This document shows, in pieces, positions 44,925 through 57,800 of a stretch of 64,000 nt of DNA; the stretch's first letter is position 1; each line of letters opens with the position of its first letter. A program made the translations under genes and the position numbers. This DNA comes from Dipylidium caninum. Taxonomy: Eukaryota; Platyhelminthes; Cestoda; Cyclophyllidea; Dipylidiidae. The DNA lies in contig QEYB01000228.1 in NCBI GenBank assembly GCA_017562135.1, positions 558,001-622,000 on the forward strand, given 5' to 3'. The notes beneath the pieces are model-generated. The model ran no database searches. It worked only from the letters and a program-made list of their open reading frames with translations, and was not told the origin of the DNA.

Positions 44925-47769
44925 ACGAGCCTTTTCGACACTTCGACTGCCTGACAGATTTGAAGAGTTGCGATCGCCTGGAAGCGCGAGTTCATATGCC
45001 TGTTGTCGTCTGTCAGCTTAGCGGAAGGCCTCTCCGGTTTCGCGGACAATCGGGAGAGGACGGAAAAGCGATGCCACCATCTTTCCTATGGGCTTGGAGG
45101 AAAAGAACAGGCTTCCGGAAGCATCCACCCGCCCAATCCCTTGTCCCTTGTTCAGACAACCCCCGGATTAGACTGCAGTCTGGGAGCACCTGTGATTGGT
45201 GGACGGGCGGATGGGATTGACGCGCCTCACTTTCCCGCTAAGGCTCAGACGAGGGCTGGGCTTTCCTGCCGACGTGGTAGATCACTCAGCTTTGCCCCAC
45301 GAGGGACTCTCAACCTTCTCCCTTTGGACAAAAGGGGTTGAAGGAGGAAATCACGCTGTTTGGCCTCTTGACACTTCCCCGTCCCCTCCTGTCGTGTCTC
45401 ACCTCGTCTCCCTTCTTCCTCTACGTTTTCACCAAGGACAAACGCCCTCCAACTCTTGTCTTCCCACCCCCCTCCCCCCACCCTCTTGAATTACCTTAAA
45501 CAGAAGGCGCGATGAAAGTGCTAGTCCCCATATTTTTGCAGATTGACACACCGAGTCGTCATCGGCGGATGGATGAAAACCCGACAGGAGAGGATGCTGG
45601 TGAGACCGGCGGTAGGGAGAATAAAATCACTTTTGCCTGAGTCAGTCGCTTTCCTCTCCGCCCGACGTCCTCACGTTGGACAAGACACTACTGAGTGCGA
45701 TCAGGAAGCAAAGGAGGAAGAGGAAAGGGATCAGTCGTCCTCTTTTCTAGTACCAAATAACAGAGCGACCAAGTTCTTCGCGCTCCCTCTCGGCCTCCGC
45801 TGTGCAGTAGACTCCCCTCTCCTCCCCCCCCCCAAGGAGTACAAAGGCCCCGCTACCATCATCATCTTTTCTATTGAGCGTGAGTCACACCTGCACCTTC
45901 TTACCGTGTGCACACTCGGTGGTGCGGTAGGTGAGGTAGGTGGGTCCGGGGTTCGGGCGGGGTCTTCGGTTCCGAGCGGACTGTAGCATTATCGACCTCT
46001 CCGCTTAGCCTCCGCCCCCCTCCCCTCCCCTCATTCTGAAATGCACCCCGAAATCAATAACCGCCGTTCAGCCCCGTCCACGCCACCCAGCAGGCCTGAG
46101 CGGACGGACAATGACTCTACTCACGGATCCACCTTCTCTTGCGTTCTGATTGGTCATTGTGACCTTGCGGGTCAGGCGCCGAACTCCAGCCTTCTTCGGC
46201 CAGTCAACTCCCCTGAATGCTGCTCAGATGAGGGGAAAAATCTAGACTCCCGAAAGCGTGCGTGCCCTTTGTGCTCTCACCTCGCTGGCAGTTGCAGATG
46301 CAATGTTTGAACACATCCCCACTAGTTGCCATCTAGGATGTAAAGCTTAAAAGACCTGAGCTGCAAATACGGCTTTTCGTGCTATTACCTCGTGTATATG
46401 GCTTTTATGGCTCTAATCTCATCCACTCTGCTCTCGAGCCACCAACCAGCTCAGCCACTTACCGTCTTCTGCGTACGCGAGGGCGACGATGTGACCACCG
46501 GTGTGTCACAAGTGTGTGACGGACGCCATGGTAGAGTACATCAAGGACTTAAGAGATGTAAAGGCCAAGGGAAAGAGACAAGCGGCGCTGTAGTTGACAC
46601 AAAAGTCCCTAAACCACCGAACTTCACGATCGGTAATAGTGGAGGGACGGGAAAGGAGGGACTGGGACAGAAGAGATGCTAGCGGTTTCTTCGTGTCTGG
46701 AATTACCGTCTCAAGCTTTGCCATTGTCTGCTCTTCAGGTAGGCGTTCTAACAACGTCGTCTTTGTCCCTCGCCGTTGGTCCAGCGTCCTCCTCCGCGTC
46801 CCCACCCCTCCTCCTCCTCCTCCACCACTGACTCTCCCATTTAAGCTCCTGCCCTACCGCACAGCTTTGCTCCTCCATCTTCCCGTCAATTCCGCCGGAC
46901 CCTCCAGCTTTCGCGTCATCCTTCGGCGTGCGCGTTTACGTGTACGAGTGTTTGTATGACTGTGTGTGTCTGTACACGGATGTTTCTGTACGTATGCGTG
47001 TGTGTGAGTGTGACTTCCATCCGCCTCGAGCAAGCGGAGAAAAGAGAAGTCGATCTTGAAAAAGATTGTGTAAATACACAGAAAGTTTTTTCTTGTTTAC
47101 CATGTCGGGGGGAGGAGGGCGGTGGGGGTTGGGCGAAAAGACGATTGCAAATAAACCCTGTGTGAATATTCGCGACGTAAAATATCTCAGGCGTACCAGT
47201 TTAATTCGGCTAAATTACATACTACTTATGTCAAAAATCAGTAGAAGCGGTCGTGCAAGTACTTAGGGCGTAGACGGGGCGGAGAGGCCGCTTGTCATCG
47301 AGTCGTCTGTCAATAATCGCCGGAATTATTGGGAAAAGGAAGTAAACTGAGGATTAATTGTTGTTGCTGATGCGAACAGGACCACTTAGGCGGGTTTTAT
47401 TCAAAACCCTGAATGAGTTACTTGGTCACACAAAGCTACACACCTGCGATGTGATAAGCGACAACGACAAGCGGTTAAATCGTCGACGCTTTGTCAACAA
47501 TGAGGGAAGACGTCGAGATCAAATACGCTGGGGGAGATGAAGGACTCGCACGGGTTTCTCCTGAAACTCACGACAAGACCATTGGGCTCGAGAACACTTT
47601 TCGTCCAGAGGGCGGTAGCGGCCCCCTCGAATCTGCTCCCCTGGCCGATTTGGACTGGATGGACAGGGAAATTGCCGGTGTGGGAGGTGGACGCTTTGTC
47701 CAAAGCCTTGCAGGAAGCAACCATCCGCTTGAATGTATTTCGTCTGCTGAAGAGTGCATATTTTGGTAG
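44925..47769. other. Region downstream of Kv4, no firm gene
   Basis: Probably Kv4 3' untranslated sequence, at least in part. An AATAAA lies at 45620-45625. A 58-nt interval at 45542-45599 has strong splice-like borders (TTTTTGCAG and GTGAGA) and is open in phase 0. The interval 47389-47540, after an ACAG, is open in the phase which that piece would require. Together they could be an alternative Kv4 3' end or another gene. I cannot decide which. Confidence 0.35.
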
Positions 47770-48231
47770 CATCATTCGAGAGCCCCACACGACTGTGTCC
47801 GAGCTGCACAGTTCACTCGTGTTTTGTCTCAATTGCACTCAGATCACGCTTCTTCTTCTTCTTCTCCTCCTCCTTCTCCTGAGTCCTCTCAATTTTTCAT
47901 TTACCCGAGCGAATTTCTGTGTGCCAATTACAGGAAAAAGTATTTGGAAGAAGGCGGCGTTGTAACTCCACGCCTGATTCACACATTTTGGTCAAAAGTC
48001 GCACAGTCAGTAATCGAAAGGCCTCAAAAAGCCTCGATTGTCAATTTGACGTCGTTTCGACGAGTGGCAGCACTCCAGGCGGCCACGGAGCCAGAGAAAT
48101 CTCCGGAGCCCGTTCAAAGCAAAGACGCAGTTAAGAATTCTAGCAAGATGCGAGCCCAACAAGTCCTTCCAAATACGCCACGACGGTGCAGAACTGTTCA
48201 AGTCGGAAATATGGGAAGGGAAAGTCCTTAA
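47770..48231 (+). CDS. Unrecognised candidate coding exon
   Basis: An open frame runs 153 codons from just after a TAG to a TAA at 48229-48231, in sequence of balanced composition, unlike the GC-rich false frames nearby. The translation has a Ser/Pro tract (ASSSSSPPPSPESSQFFIYP) followed by well-mixed sequence such as VTPRLIHTFWSKVAQSVIER, and it ends RCRTVQVGNMGRESP. An acceptor-like pyrimidine tract and ACAG at about 47934 would give a shorter version (phase 2). No family is recognised. It may be the last exon of an unknown gene or an alternative Kv4 tail. Confidence 0.35.
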   Translation, partial: HHSRAPHDCVRAAQFTRVLSQLHSDHASSSSSPPPSPESSQFFIYPSEFLCANYRKKYLEEGGVVTPRLIHTFWSKVAQSVIERPQKASIVNLTSFRRVAALQAATEPEKSPEPVQSKDAVKNSSKMRAQQVLPNTPRRCRTVQVGNMGRESP

Positions 48232-49285
48232 AATTCATTTTTTTCGCCTTGTTCAGGAGTTAACTCACGTAGAACCTTTTGGGACCGATGCCTGCCCGAA
48301 CAAGCGTTGGAATTGGCGAGGCTGCCAGAGTGAATCGCCGTCGACGATTTTGTTGAGCTTCGCGAAATGGTCGCCGTACGCCGGGAGGCCGCTTTTCCTC
48401 CCTCGACCGGTCACGGCCTCGCGTAGCGCTGCATCGCAGACAAGGTGGGAGACTGTCGAGATCCCTAAACGCGGTCTACCGAAGAGTTAACCACCTCGAG
48501 GCGGCAGTGAGTCGAGTAATCGAGGAATATTCCCGCACAAACCTGTCTTTCGCCCTCATTGCCAACTCACCGATGGGCCATGATTCGTTATTAGAAGGAA
48601 GGAGAGGGATGCGCCCGCGAATCTAAAAATCTCGGCAGTTTGTTTTTAATTTACCTAGGCGGTGCGTATTACTAATCTCTCGGTCTTCATCGCCACCGAA
48701 ACCTTCAACTTCTGGCATGCAAAGCGACACCCGTTGGGCCTCCTTCCTCCATTTCAAAGTAGGCTCAGCAAAGAAGACTAGCCGTTAGTTTGAGACATCA
48801 AATAACATTAAAATCGGTGGTCGTTTGACATTTCTGTCCCACAGTAGGCTGACAACAAATAAGTAGTATGTGTTGATTGAACGTGGGCGCTGTCTCGCCT
48901 GGGTGCATCAGCCCCATCTACCTTCCTCCACGATTTGAAGCCTCCCCGGTCACCTTGCGGGCGATAAAAGGCCTTAGCGCGGACAGTTCGTCGACTTCTT
49001 GACTGTTGCCATGCAATGAGTTAAGCGCAGAAAGACCGAGCGGATGGGACGTTGGTGTTCCCCTTCCGGGTGGGACTCGTCTCAGGTCGCGCTGGCGACT
49101 GCATGCTGAAACTCTGGCAGACTGGAAAACTCGTGCTTTTTTCCTCTCCGCCCATTCTTCGTCCCACTGCCAAGCCCATCTTCTCGCAACAGCCGCCCCC
49201 GCCCAGCCCAGTCAAAATTCCAGTGAATGTGCTGCCAACTTTTCCCATGCAAATTAATTATGTCAGATCCTCGCACCGCACACGC

Positions 49286-49319
<34 letters not shown>

Positions 49320-51340
49320 GCAAGTACACATACGAGCTCGGGGTAAGGTAGGACCGACTCTTAAGACAGTGAATAAATTCCACACGCCGGCTAAAAAACA
49401 ACAAGTGCCCAGTTAAAAATGCAGAAGTAGGATCGGGGGAGGAGGCGGAGGCCGGCTGACAAACAGCGTCGTGGCGGAAAGGCGAGTTTGCTTTCCGCCG
49501 GGAGAGGTGGTCATTAAACTGATGCGGTGGTCTAAAAATTCAGCGGGACGCCGAGGATGCAGCTCACGGGGCCTAGCTGTTGTCGGCCTCGCCAATCCCA
49601 CTCTTCCATCCTCCTCGCCCTCCGCCCCCCCCCGCCTCGTCCAGCAGAGTGGACTCATGAGTTAAAGCGGTAAACAGTCAGAAAAAAAGGCGAACCGAAT
49701 CGCATTCCATCATTCCCGCGGCATTTGAGTGGGCGATCTGGCGCTGGTGCACATTTTACGCCGAACTGGTGGGGCACTCGAGTCGGGGGTGGGGGCGGCG
49801 CGCTGGCGGAGCAGCACTGCGAGAGCTGAGGCAAAATGCTACCAAATTTCTGTTTTAAAAATAGTATGGGATGAGCGCACTCGGGGGAAAGTTTGCCCTC
49901 GGCGCGAGGGCGAAAAGATGAACGTGGGGGGGGGGGAAAGTGGCCTCGAGAGAGAATTAACCGCTCGAGGAAAGGAGCATTTCATTCGGGCGCGGGTGGA
50001 AGCGCATGCTACCGCGCGGTCGACGGCGACTCCGATTCGGTGTCTTCCACAGCGGCCGCATCGATGTCCGCCCGCCTCCCGCGTCGGACAGGAGAGGCGG
50101 CCAGGCGTGAGGGCCCCCCGAGTCCGCCCGCCAGGTTGTCCGTCCACTCGCACCTTCTGTCCGCAGGAGGCGCGTGGAAGGGCGGCGAGGAAGCCGTCCG
50201 GCGTGGCCGAGGACTTTCCAGCCACTCCATCTTCCGTGTGTCCCGTTCACTGATGACGTTTGAAAGTATATTCTAACTTTTCGTCTCTTAAACTCCCCAC
50301 AGTCGGTGTTTAAAGGTGTTTGAGGAGAGAATGTCGAGTCGCGAGTGCGGTGGAAGGAGAACGAGGCCTTTCGGCTCTACTTCTGCTCTTTTTCACTCTT
50401 CCACGAGGTAGTAAATGGGGATCTGACGGATGAGGCAGTGCGGAGGGCGACAGGAGCGACGGCAGACTTCAACCTCGTCGCCTCGTCCCCGCCCTGCGCT
50501 CACCCACAAATTCTCCTATGCCTGGCAGTCTTCTCTCAATCAAACAAACTCTCGCAAATTGATACCCCATGGAGAGAGTCGACGTCTCGACAAGGTTGGA
50601 TGTTGTGAAAGCCACGACGACGAGTGGGAACAAGGACAGGCTGCAGGGTGCTTCTTAGAAGACATTTTCTGTCCTCCTGACCTTCTGCGGAGTTAGTTTT
50701 GCAAGATCGTCTCAACGCACACCCAGACGAGGTTGAGGAGAGTCCGCAGCCGGCAACGGGGTTTAAATCCACCAGACGGAAGGAGTGACAGCCCGAGTGG
50801 AAAGGAGAACGGAAGGACGAGAGTATTTTGAGGCATTTGGCGCGGTCATCGCTTGAACAAGTTGTGAACTGATTTCATCCCGCCTTACTGACGCACGCCT
50901 GGTTCCCCGGCTGTAAAATGCTTGGCGTTTCCGCCGCTTGAGGAGGGGGAATGTGAGTTGGCGAGGGAGGAAGGCGTTACCGGACGTCGCGGCGTTTGGA
51001 CGAAGACGAGACACACAGAAAAGAGGTTCGCTGTGCGAGCGACTCTGAGGCCAATCACGCGTCAAGTCGTATGAAGCGGTGAAGTGGGTCCTCTGCGAAA
51101 AAACCGTCCGCATTAGCCTGGGACAGGTGCCACTTCACCAGCCAAGCGGAAAGACGAGGACTTCAAGGAGCACCTCTCTGCCCCCTTCCCTTCTCTCCCA
51201 ATTTTACTGGCACTCGACCGTGTTCGCCGCATTGGAGAGGGTGAGAAGTTGCCCATTGCTTGTACGTACGTGCATCTGGTGTACCAGAGTGGGGAGAAAC
51301 TCCTTCAATGTCCAATGCCCCAATTGTTGTTATTATACGT
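48232..51340. other. GC-rich region with possible small exons
   Basis: No family is recognised. Two places look more coding than the rest. Near 50005-50130 a frame reads DGDSDSVSSTAAASMSARLP and is followed by a possible 32-nt intron (GTTGTC to CCGCAG, 50133-50164). At 51118-51350 a frame includes SPAKRKDEDFKEHLSAP. A CA repeat lies at 49278-49318. A CpG-rich peak lies at about 49.98-50.22 kb. Confidence 0.3.
49278..49318. repeat. CA dinucleotide microsatellite
   Basis: An interrupted then pure (CA)n tract of about 40 bases, in a region without a recognised gene. Confidence 0.85.
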
Positions 51341-53855
51341 AATACGCGCTACTTAATTACTTGTGCAGTAGTATAACCAAACACCAAATTTTAAGCTCCT
51401 CTCCGTTTCTCTAATCCTTTTTTTCCAACGTTATTCGAACGAAAATTTTTTTTTAAACCACGCATTGTTGTATTATTCCTTTACATCAAGTCATTATTCA
51501 CCAACATTTCCTGGTTGGCTAACTTAGCTTGCTGAATATGTGGGTGGGGAAGAAATGGATGAGGCTGCGTCTGCACGTCTGCAGACAAAAATTTTATTGA
51601 GTCTAAACTAGCTAGAATATTTTAGTGAGGCGAGGCTAAGTAAGTAGTTCTCACGGAGATCAATTCAGCGACTTGCCTATTTGTAACCATTTTATTCGCT
51701 TTACCTCCACTTTGGCTTTAAAGACAAACAGCTTAATTTCAAGGAGAAAAATTTTGTTTGGAATAGTTTTGTTGGCAGGGCAGGGGAAATAGTTGGAGGG
51801 AGAGGTTCAGGAGTTGGCCACTGCTTAGTTGAGGTGCTTCTTACCGGCTGTCTAAGCGGGAAACAGGAATTCCCGCTGGATCATGACCAAGCAGGCCATA
51901 TTTTTCGGCCGGAGGAAGATGAGGGCCTCTCCCAATCCGCCTGCCTCGACAGAAGAATAAGAAGGCTAGGAGGTTGTTGATTAGCCTCTTATGGCCTCCC
52001 CCAACGCGTCTTATTAACTGCCTACCGAAATCGTCCACGGTGAATTTTAGTCTGCACTCAAGAAACGCCAATTAACGAGACGCGAGAGTGCGCAGATTGA
52101 CATACATAAAAGGGTGGTCAATGTGATGTTGCCGTTAATGTGTAGGCTTTCGTTTTACTGTACTCCGCACTTTCGTCCTGCGTCCGGGTATGTTTGGGCT
52201 CGGCGGGGTGGAGCAAAGCGATTTTCCCATCTCATCGCTCGTTGCACTCGTCAGGAACCCTCTCTACTCCATCATACCAAAGCAATTTGGCCGAGTGCTA
52301 CACACTCACACAGTCGTGGGACAATCTTCGGCTCGTAAGAAAAAAGGGCTTTTCACTCGGTGGACGACTGAGTCCTCCCAGGCCATACGGGGACCGGAAA
52401 CAAGAAAAATTAGGAATGCACTTGGGAATTATCACCCACTTACTTTTTACAATTTTTGCTGTTTTTCTGATGAAAAGATAAAATCTTCCGACTTGGCTCT
52501 TTAAAGGAGCGGAAAACAATTTATGCGAAGGCAATGCCGCAAGGCATTTGGAGGGGACGGATTAAGACGGCCATACGAAGAGGCCGAGGGATGACTCAAC
52601 GGTGACATGAGAGATAATTTTAAAATGATGAAGAACGAGAAGTTAATTTTCTAACACTTAATCTATTCCAGAGTTTTTAGAGTACGTGTTGAACACATTA
52701 CTAAGAAGTGCAATTTTTTGCAAGAGAAATTACGAAATTTGACCATTTAGACGCCCTCCCAGATGCTTTCGTTAGGTCCATTCGAATATGACTTTGCAGT
52801 TTAAACTTTTTCTATTTTCGCGCCACCTTTAACAAGTACATAAAACACGAGAAGTACTAACTGTCTGATAAGCGCTTCGCATGACGGAAATGGCCAATCT
52901 CAGCGGCATTTTATCCTAAATGGTGGTTAGTTTAAGAATGAGTTTGCGTGAGGAGCGCACATAAAAGTAGGTGGTGAAGGACTGTACACGAAGAAGTGTG
53001 TTTTTGCGCTCACCTGCTCTACCAAATGCAGTATTTAATGTGTCTGCCTTAAAAAATATTAGCTATTAATTCAAGCAACATGTATTCCGGCACGATAAGT
53101 TTATTCTTCTACACAGGCATGCTTTTTTCGTGAGAAGAAATGTAGCTATAAAGCAAAGAGAATCAGAATAAAGATTCTTGTCTGCACTAATTAAGTCTGT
53201 GGTTCTAAAGGACTTTTTTCATTATCCACACCATTGCTTACTCCTCTGCTGGTGTCCTAAGGAAGACGATCTCCCGCCGAGAGTGTAATTATCTAGTCTT
53301 CTGTTTTAATGACGACTGTAGAATTTCCTGTTCTAGTATATTCCCTTCTTTTCAAGTTGGAGGAACTTGTTAATGTTTGGCGCTTTTTCGATCAGCTTTG
53401 ATCTTCTTCCTCCACGATTTGATGAAAACTTGTCAAAAGGGAATCGTCGATCACTCCCATTTCACCATTGTTTGAAATGGAAGACAAAGCTTTCTTCTGT
53501 CAACTTCTTCTGCTTTTCCCCAGGAGAGAGCCCACGAAATGCATATTCTTTTCGCATCCCCACTGTTCTACTCCGTCACAGCCATCTTAGGAGCCCGGCT
53601 ATTTCACATTTTGTGGTAAGTCGTGTGAGTATTCGCGCATGGGATGAACCCAGTGCTATTTTGTTAAGCCGATAAACACACGTCAAAACCGAGAAAAAGG
53701 GATAAAATTTTTTTAAAACAATGACGTAAAGTCTGGCAATAAAGTCCTGTCTTGCACAGGTCCATAATCCTCATTGACGGGGATTCTACTCCTCTCGAAA
53801 GTGTATGCTGTAAGGCCAAAATCGGGAAAGTCCATTTGGTAGTAACATTTTTTCT
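51341..53855. other. AT-rich intergenic region, first part
   Basis: Composition changes sharply from GC-rich to AT-rich near 51.34 kb. Apart from repeat copy A at about 52.9-53.1 kb nothing is recognised. Confidence 0.6.
52935..53080 (+). repeat. Dispersed repeat, copy A
   Basis: About 140 bases resemble 57922-58066 in the same orientation. The best blocks are GAGGAGC-CGCAC, GTGGTGAAG-ACTGTACA and AATGCAGTA, in the same order and spacing with small indels. No coding frame, terminal repeat or poly(A) tail is evident. It may be a SINE-like or miniature element, or a structured RNA family. Confidence 0.6.
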
Positions 53856-54860
53856 TTAGAGCCTTCTCTGTCCTTCAACTGTCATGCTTTTCTGTCCAGT
53901 CGGTCGGTTATTGTCGAATGACTCAAGGCCCGGCGTCAGGGGCAGCGGTGAGCCAGCGGACGTTGCAGGACACATAAATTCTCCGTTTGGTGGCGCGGAC
54001 TTCCACGCCATCCGCACGAGGTGACTGCGTCCGCGATGACTCACCTTGGAGGAGGAGGAGGAGCCGATGACGACGACGACGAGGAGGAGGAGGAGGAGGT
54101 GGAGGAGGAGAAGGGCGATGGCGACACACGCACACCACACTTCCGAGACATCGACGTTAGACCTGGCGCGAATCTCTCGACTCACTGCAAGTCGGCAACA
54201 CGATGTCTCCCCTTGAACTTAAGTCCCGATACTCTCCACTTTGGAGGCAGATGTTAGCCTATGACGTTCACTTTCCCTTCCGTTCATTTGTTAACAAAAT
54301 TGTTAGGCTGAGGAGAAGCTGCAGACACGAAAATAGGAAACTCTTCCCGGTACTGCCCTTTCTGGCTAGTCACAACTGACCCTGTCCGGGCCACTTCACG
54401 GCGTGGAGTGAAGCGATGGGGTCGGCAAATGCTGTATCCATTCGCCGTTGTTGGCTCGAGAGTACACGAGCTCCATTTTGACGTTCTAATGTGCCTCCTA
54501 TGGGTGCAGGCCTTCCCCACCGGTTAGGGAATGTCGTGTCATTGTCTGTCTGAAAGGACGATTTCGTGGAAGCGCTGGGCGGGATGCCGTGGCGTCGACG
54601 GACTCGTTGCAGGCGGTGCAGAGTGGAGGCCGCAGCCGCGTCATTTTGTCCTCTCAGTGCCGCGAGTGTGTGGGGAGATTTACGGACGCTAACGGGAGGC
54701 TGATTCGGTGTCAAGACGACGGGTGTCGGAGTTGAGGCACGAGGAAGAAGATGGTGGCTGTGGCGTTGGCGCTGGGGCGAGGCTCTGCTCTGCACTCTAC
54801 TCTGACTGACAAGGAATCGACACCCGCCAGCTTTAGGCTTTCAGTCAACCTGAGATGACA
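53856..54860 (-). CDS. Unrecognised candidate gene fragment
   Basis: A minus-strand frame is open for about 160 codons (54860 down to 54367). It has protein-like content, including VSVRKSPHTLAALRGQNDAA and SFQTDNDTTFPNRWGRPAPI. It ends near a donor-like GTCAGT at about 54378. Downstream, a second open piece (about 54025 to 53856) follows an ACGCAG acceptor and runs to a TAA in the frame ending KSMTVEGQRRL, with another frame also open. A GAG/GAC repeat at 54049-54110 separates the two. No family is recognised and the exon structure is provisional. Confidence 0.3.
54049..54110. repeat. GAG/GAC trinucleotide repeat
   Basis: An imperfect trinucleotide tract that encodes Asp/Glu on the plus strand or Leu/Val/Pro on the minus strand. 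A GTGAGT on the minus strand at its edge (about 54043-54048) could be a donor. Confidence 0.7.
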
Positions 54861-57800
54861 GGATGTCAGAGCATCTCTCATCGCTGAGACGCCTTCACGT
54901 CAAATCGCATTTCGCAGTCGTCTCATTCCCCTTTTAGAATTTCCACCTTGACAAATTGAAAGAGACGAACAAGGTAAATCGCATCCCCTTTCACTCTCCG
55001 CCTTAATGGCCTCCTCTCACCCTTAATGTGCCCCGTCGTCCCTTTTTATTTAGCCTTTTCTCCCAGTGACAATATCACAGCCTATTGTAAATTAGAGGCC
55101 ATTCATTTGTGCGACAAGAGTTTTTACAGTGGGGAGAGAGAAGTCTCTCCCCACCCTTCGTCTTACCATCCTCCTGTGTTTACTTTGGGTGAGGAGTGGA
55201 TGGATTCTGCAACCTAATTCGACGATTTTTATCTCCCATACTCCTATTGCTGCCTCATTCTCTCCCCCTTTCTTTCTTTCTTTATCCTTTTCTGACTCTT
55301 TGTTTAATTAAAAAACCTGTTCATGGCCTTGAGGATGGAGGTAAAAGGTGGCTGTTTTTCCCGTCTGGCGTGATGATGTCCCTCCACAAACCTCGCTTTG
55401 TCTCTCTGACTTGGGCAAACAAGTCCGCCTTGCCCCCCAACCGCTCTTTCCGCTCCGCTCTGAAATGTGATATGATGTTTAATTGCAATCACTCTCAACA
55501 CCGCAATAAGTCAACCTCGGTTCGGCGACTTTTCTACACCTTTTTGTTCAATGAGTGGAGCAGGATGATAATTTTTGGAGTCACTCGGGGCCTCGCCCGC
55601 CCTCCCCAGCATTTGATTGGCAGTGCAGACACCGTGGAATCCTCAAAAAACTTAACCTGTTTCTGAGACCACAGGCCCACGAAGTTAGCAGAGCAATGGT
55701 TGTGAAAATGTAACTTTCTATCAGACTGTGCCTCCACAGACAGGTTGGTTCGTCATGAGAAAAGTAAGAGGTAGTGCGTTCATTAAATACTTCCTGCCTC
55801 TCCTCTCCTCTGCGAAGCGTGAGCCTGCGTACGAAGCCCTCGTCTATACCTAAAAGTTGATGTCCTCTAACCTATTTCTTTTCCTCTCCATAGATAATAA
55901 TTTTTGGTCCACGGCTCTCATTCTGTCTGTCATTGGCTCATGAAACCTCAGATGTTGTATTATGTCGACTCCGAAAAGGCCTAGAAGCGTTAATTCTCTA
56001 CCGAACTCTCGCTTAAAGAGTCTTATTTACTTGTGCAAGAGAGTATCGAGCGGACGAATTTCGAACCCCTCTCCTAGAGATTTTTTTCCTTCTCTGCCTG
56101 TTTCTCTTCTTTCTTAGCGTGCTTGTGAGAGTTACTGAGGGTAGATAAATTAACAACGTCTTTCTTTGATATTTCGTCCGATAATATATTTTTATGTGAA
56201 TAGAGTCAAAAATCTAGGAGTTTATCATCATGTTCACATGGAATCTGTTATTAGGTGAATGGGTGAAGCGCATTTCCCATTTCCCATAATAAGCCTTTGC
56301 TCCATGATTTATAAGACGCTGGAATTCTCCCCCCTTTTTCCACATATTCACATGTATCATGGCCGAAAAAAAGGCTTGCAGACGCAAATATGTAAAACGC
56401 GCCACTTGATTTAATATTATATATCATTGTAAGATCTCTTTAGGTGGATTGCGAAATTTTTTCACCAAAAATGCGCGGAACGGGATTTATGGCTGGCAGA
56501 TAAGTTGAGGATTTCGTGCTATCATTCTTGCTATAAAAATAGTAGAGCATGCAATAGTCAGCATTTGATCCCTACACCCAGTTTAAACCAACTATTCATG
56601 GCTTGGAAGTAGTGGGAAAGCAGAGATGATTTACAAGCTCATCAAATTAGCGACTGCACTGGTGACCTTCATTTTAGACTGAGACTAACAAACCAGTAAT
56701 TTAACATCATCGAAACTATTCTTTTGGAATATTATTCAATTTATTTTAGAATAGATGGACTAATACATATACCTCGTACGTAGCAATAATCTTCTAAATA
56801 AATAAACGGGACGAAGTGCTATATCGCAATCGTTCAGATTAATTGTTCTCAGACAATATTTCGGTTGGCAACTACATTTGAAGCGTTTGAAGGTGGTAGC
56901 TTCGTAGACTAAACTTTCAGTTGTCACACGATGCTTCCGTTTCTAATTTTGCCACTACTTTTACTAGTGCCTAAGAGTTTCTGAGTCTAAATGTAATTAC
57001 ACGTATGACATGTGAAAAGTAGACCTAAGCAAGGTAAAAGTAACAGATAATCAGTAAATTTAATTAATCAACATCTTTGTACAAACTTAATTTTAACGCT
57101 TAAATAATTTTAATTAATTCCCTATCGAAATGGAGATTTTTTAGAAACTGTGACCGTTTGAATTCCCACGCCGTAGCCTTCAGTGGCCCGGCTACTTCCC
57201 TTTTCCCCTCCCCACCACCTCTCAGCGGGTTCCCCGTTTCTATCGCGTGCCCTAACGCCCACTTATCGGCCTCACGATCACCATGGGATTTGGGCGTTCA
57301 ACTTCTTGACCGCGAAGACTAAAAATTGAGACTGCTCGACTTCATGCGTGAACCATCGAGATTGACAGCTCAGTAGCTCATTTATTCAAGTGTGTTATCT
57401 TGGCAGCCCTTTTTCCTCCCATGCTAACGATGCTCACATGCATGAGCTACATTTTGCACACTCCAATGCGATGTGATTTCCTCACAGCACTGTGAAATGT
57501 TGTACTTGACAACGACACGTTACGAGAATGGGGACGAAATACGATTGAATGACAGTGCAAGTGGGAGAAGTGTCTCGCAGACGAAGAAGGCGGATCCGAG
57601 AGGTGCTCCTTGAAGATCTCGTCTACCCATTTGACCAGTGAATTAGTATTCATCCCAAGTTAATGCGAGCGATTTTTTTTGCAGTTGGCCAGCTCCGCCA
57701 CTTTTTACAATCGGTGGTGACTTGACCTGGAACTAGCACTGAAGTCGTATAGAGAAAGAAACTCTTTTACTATGCTGAGTACGTAGCTATTCCACATTGG

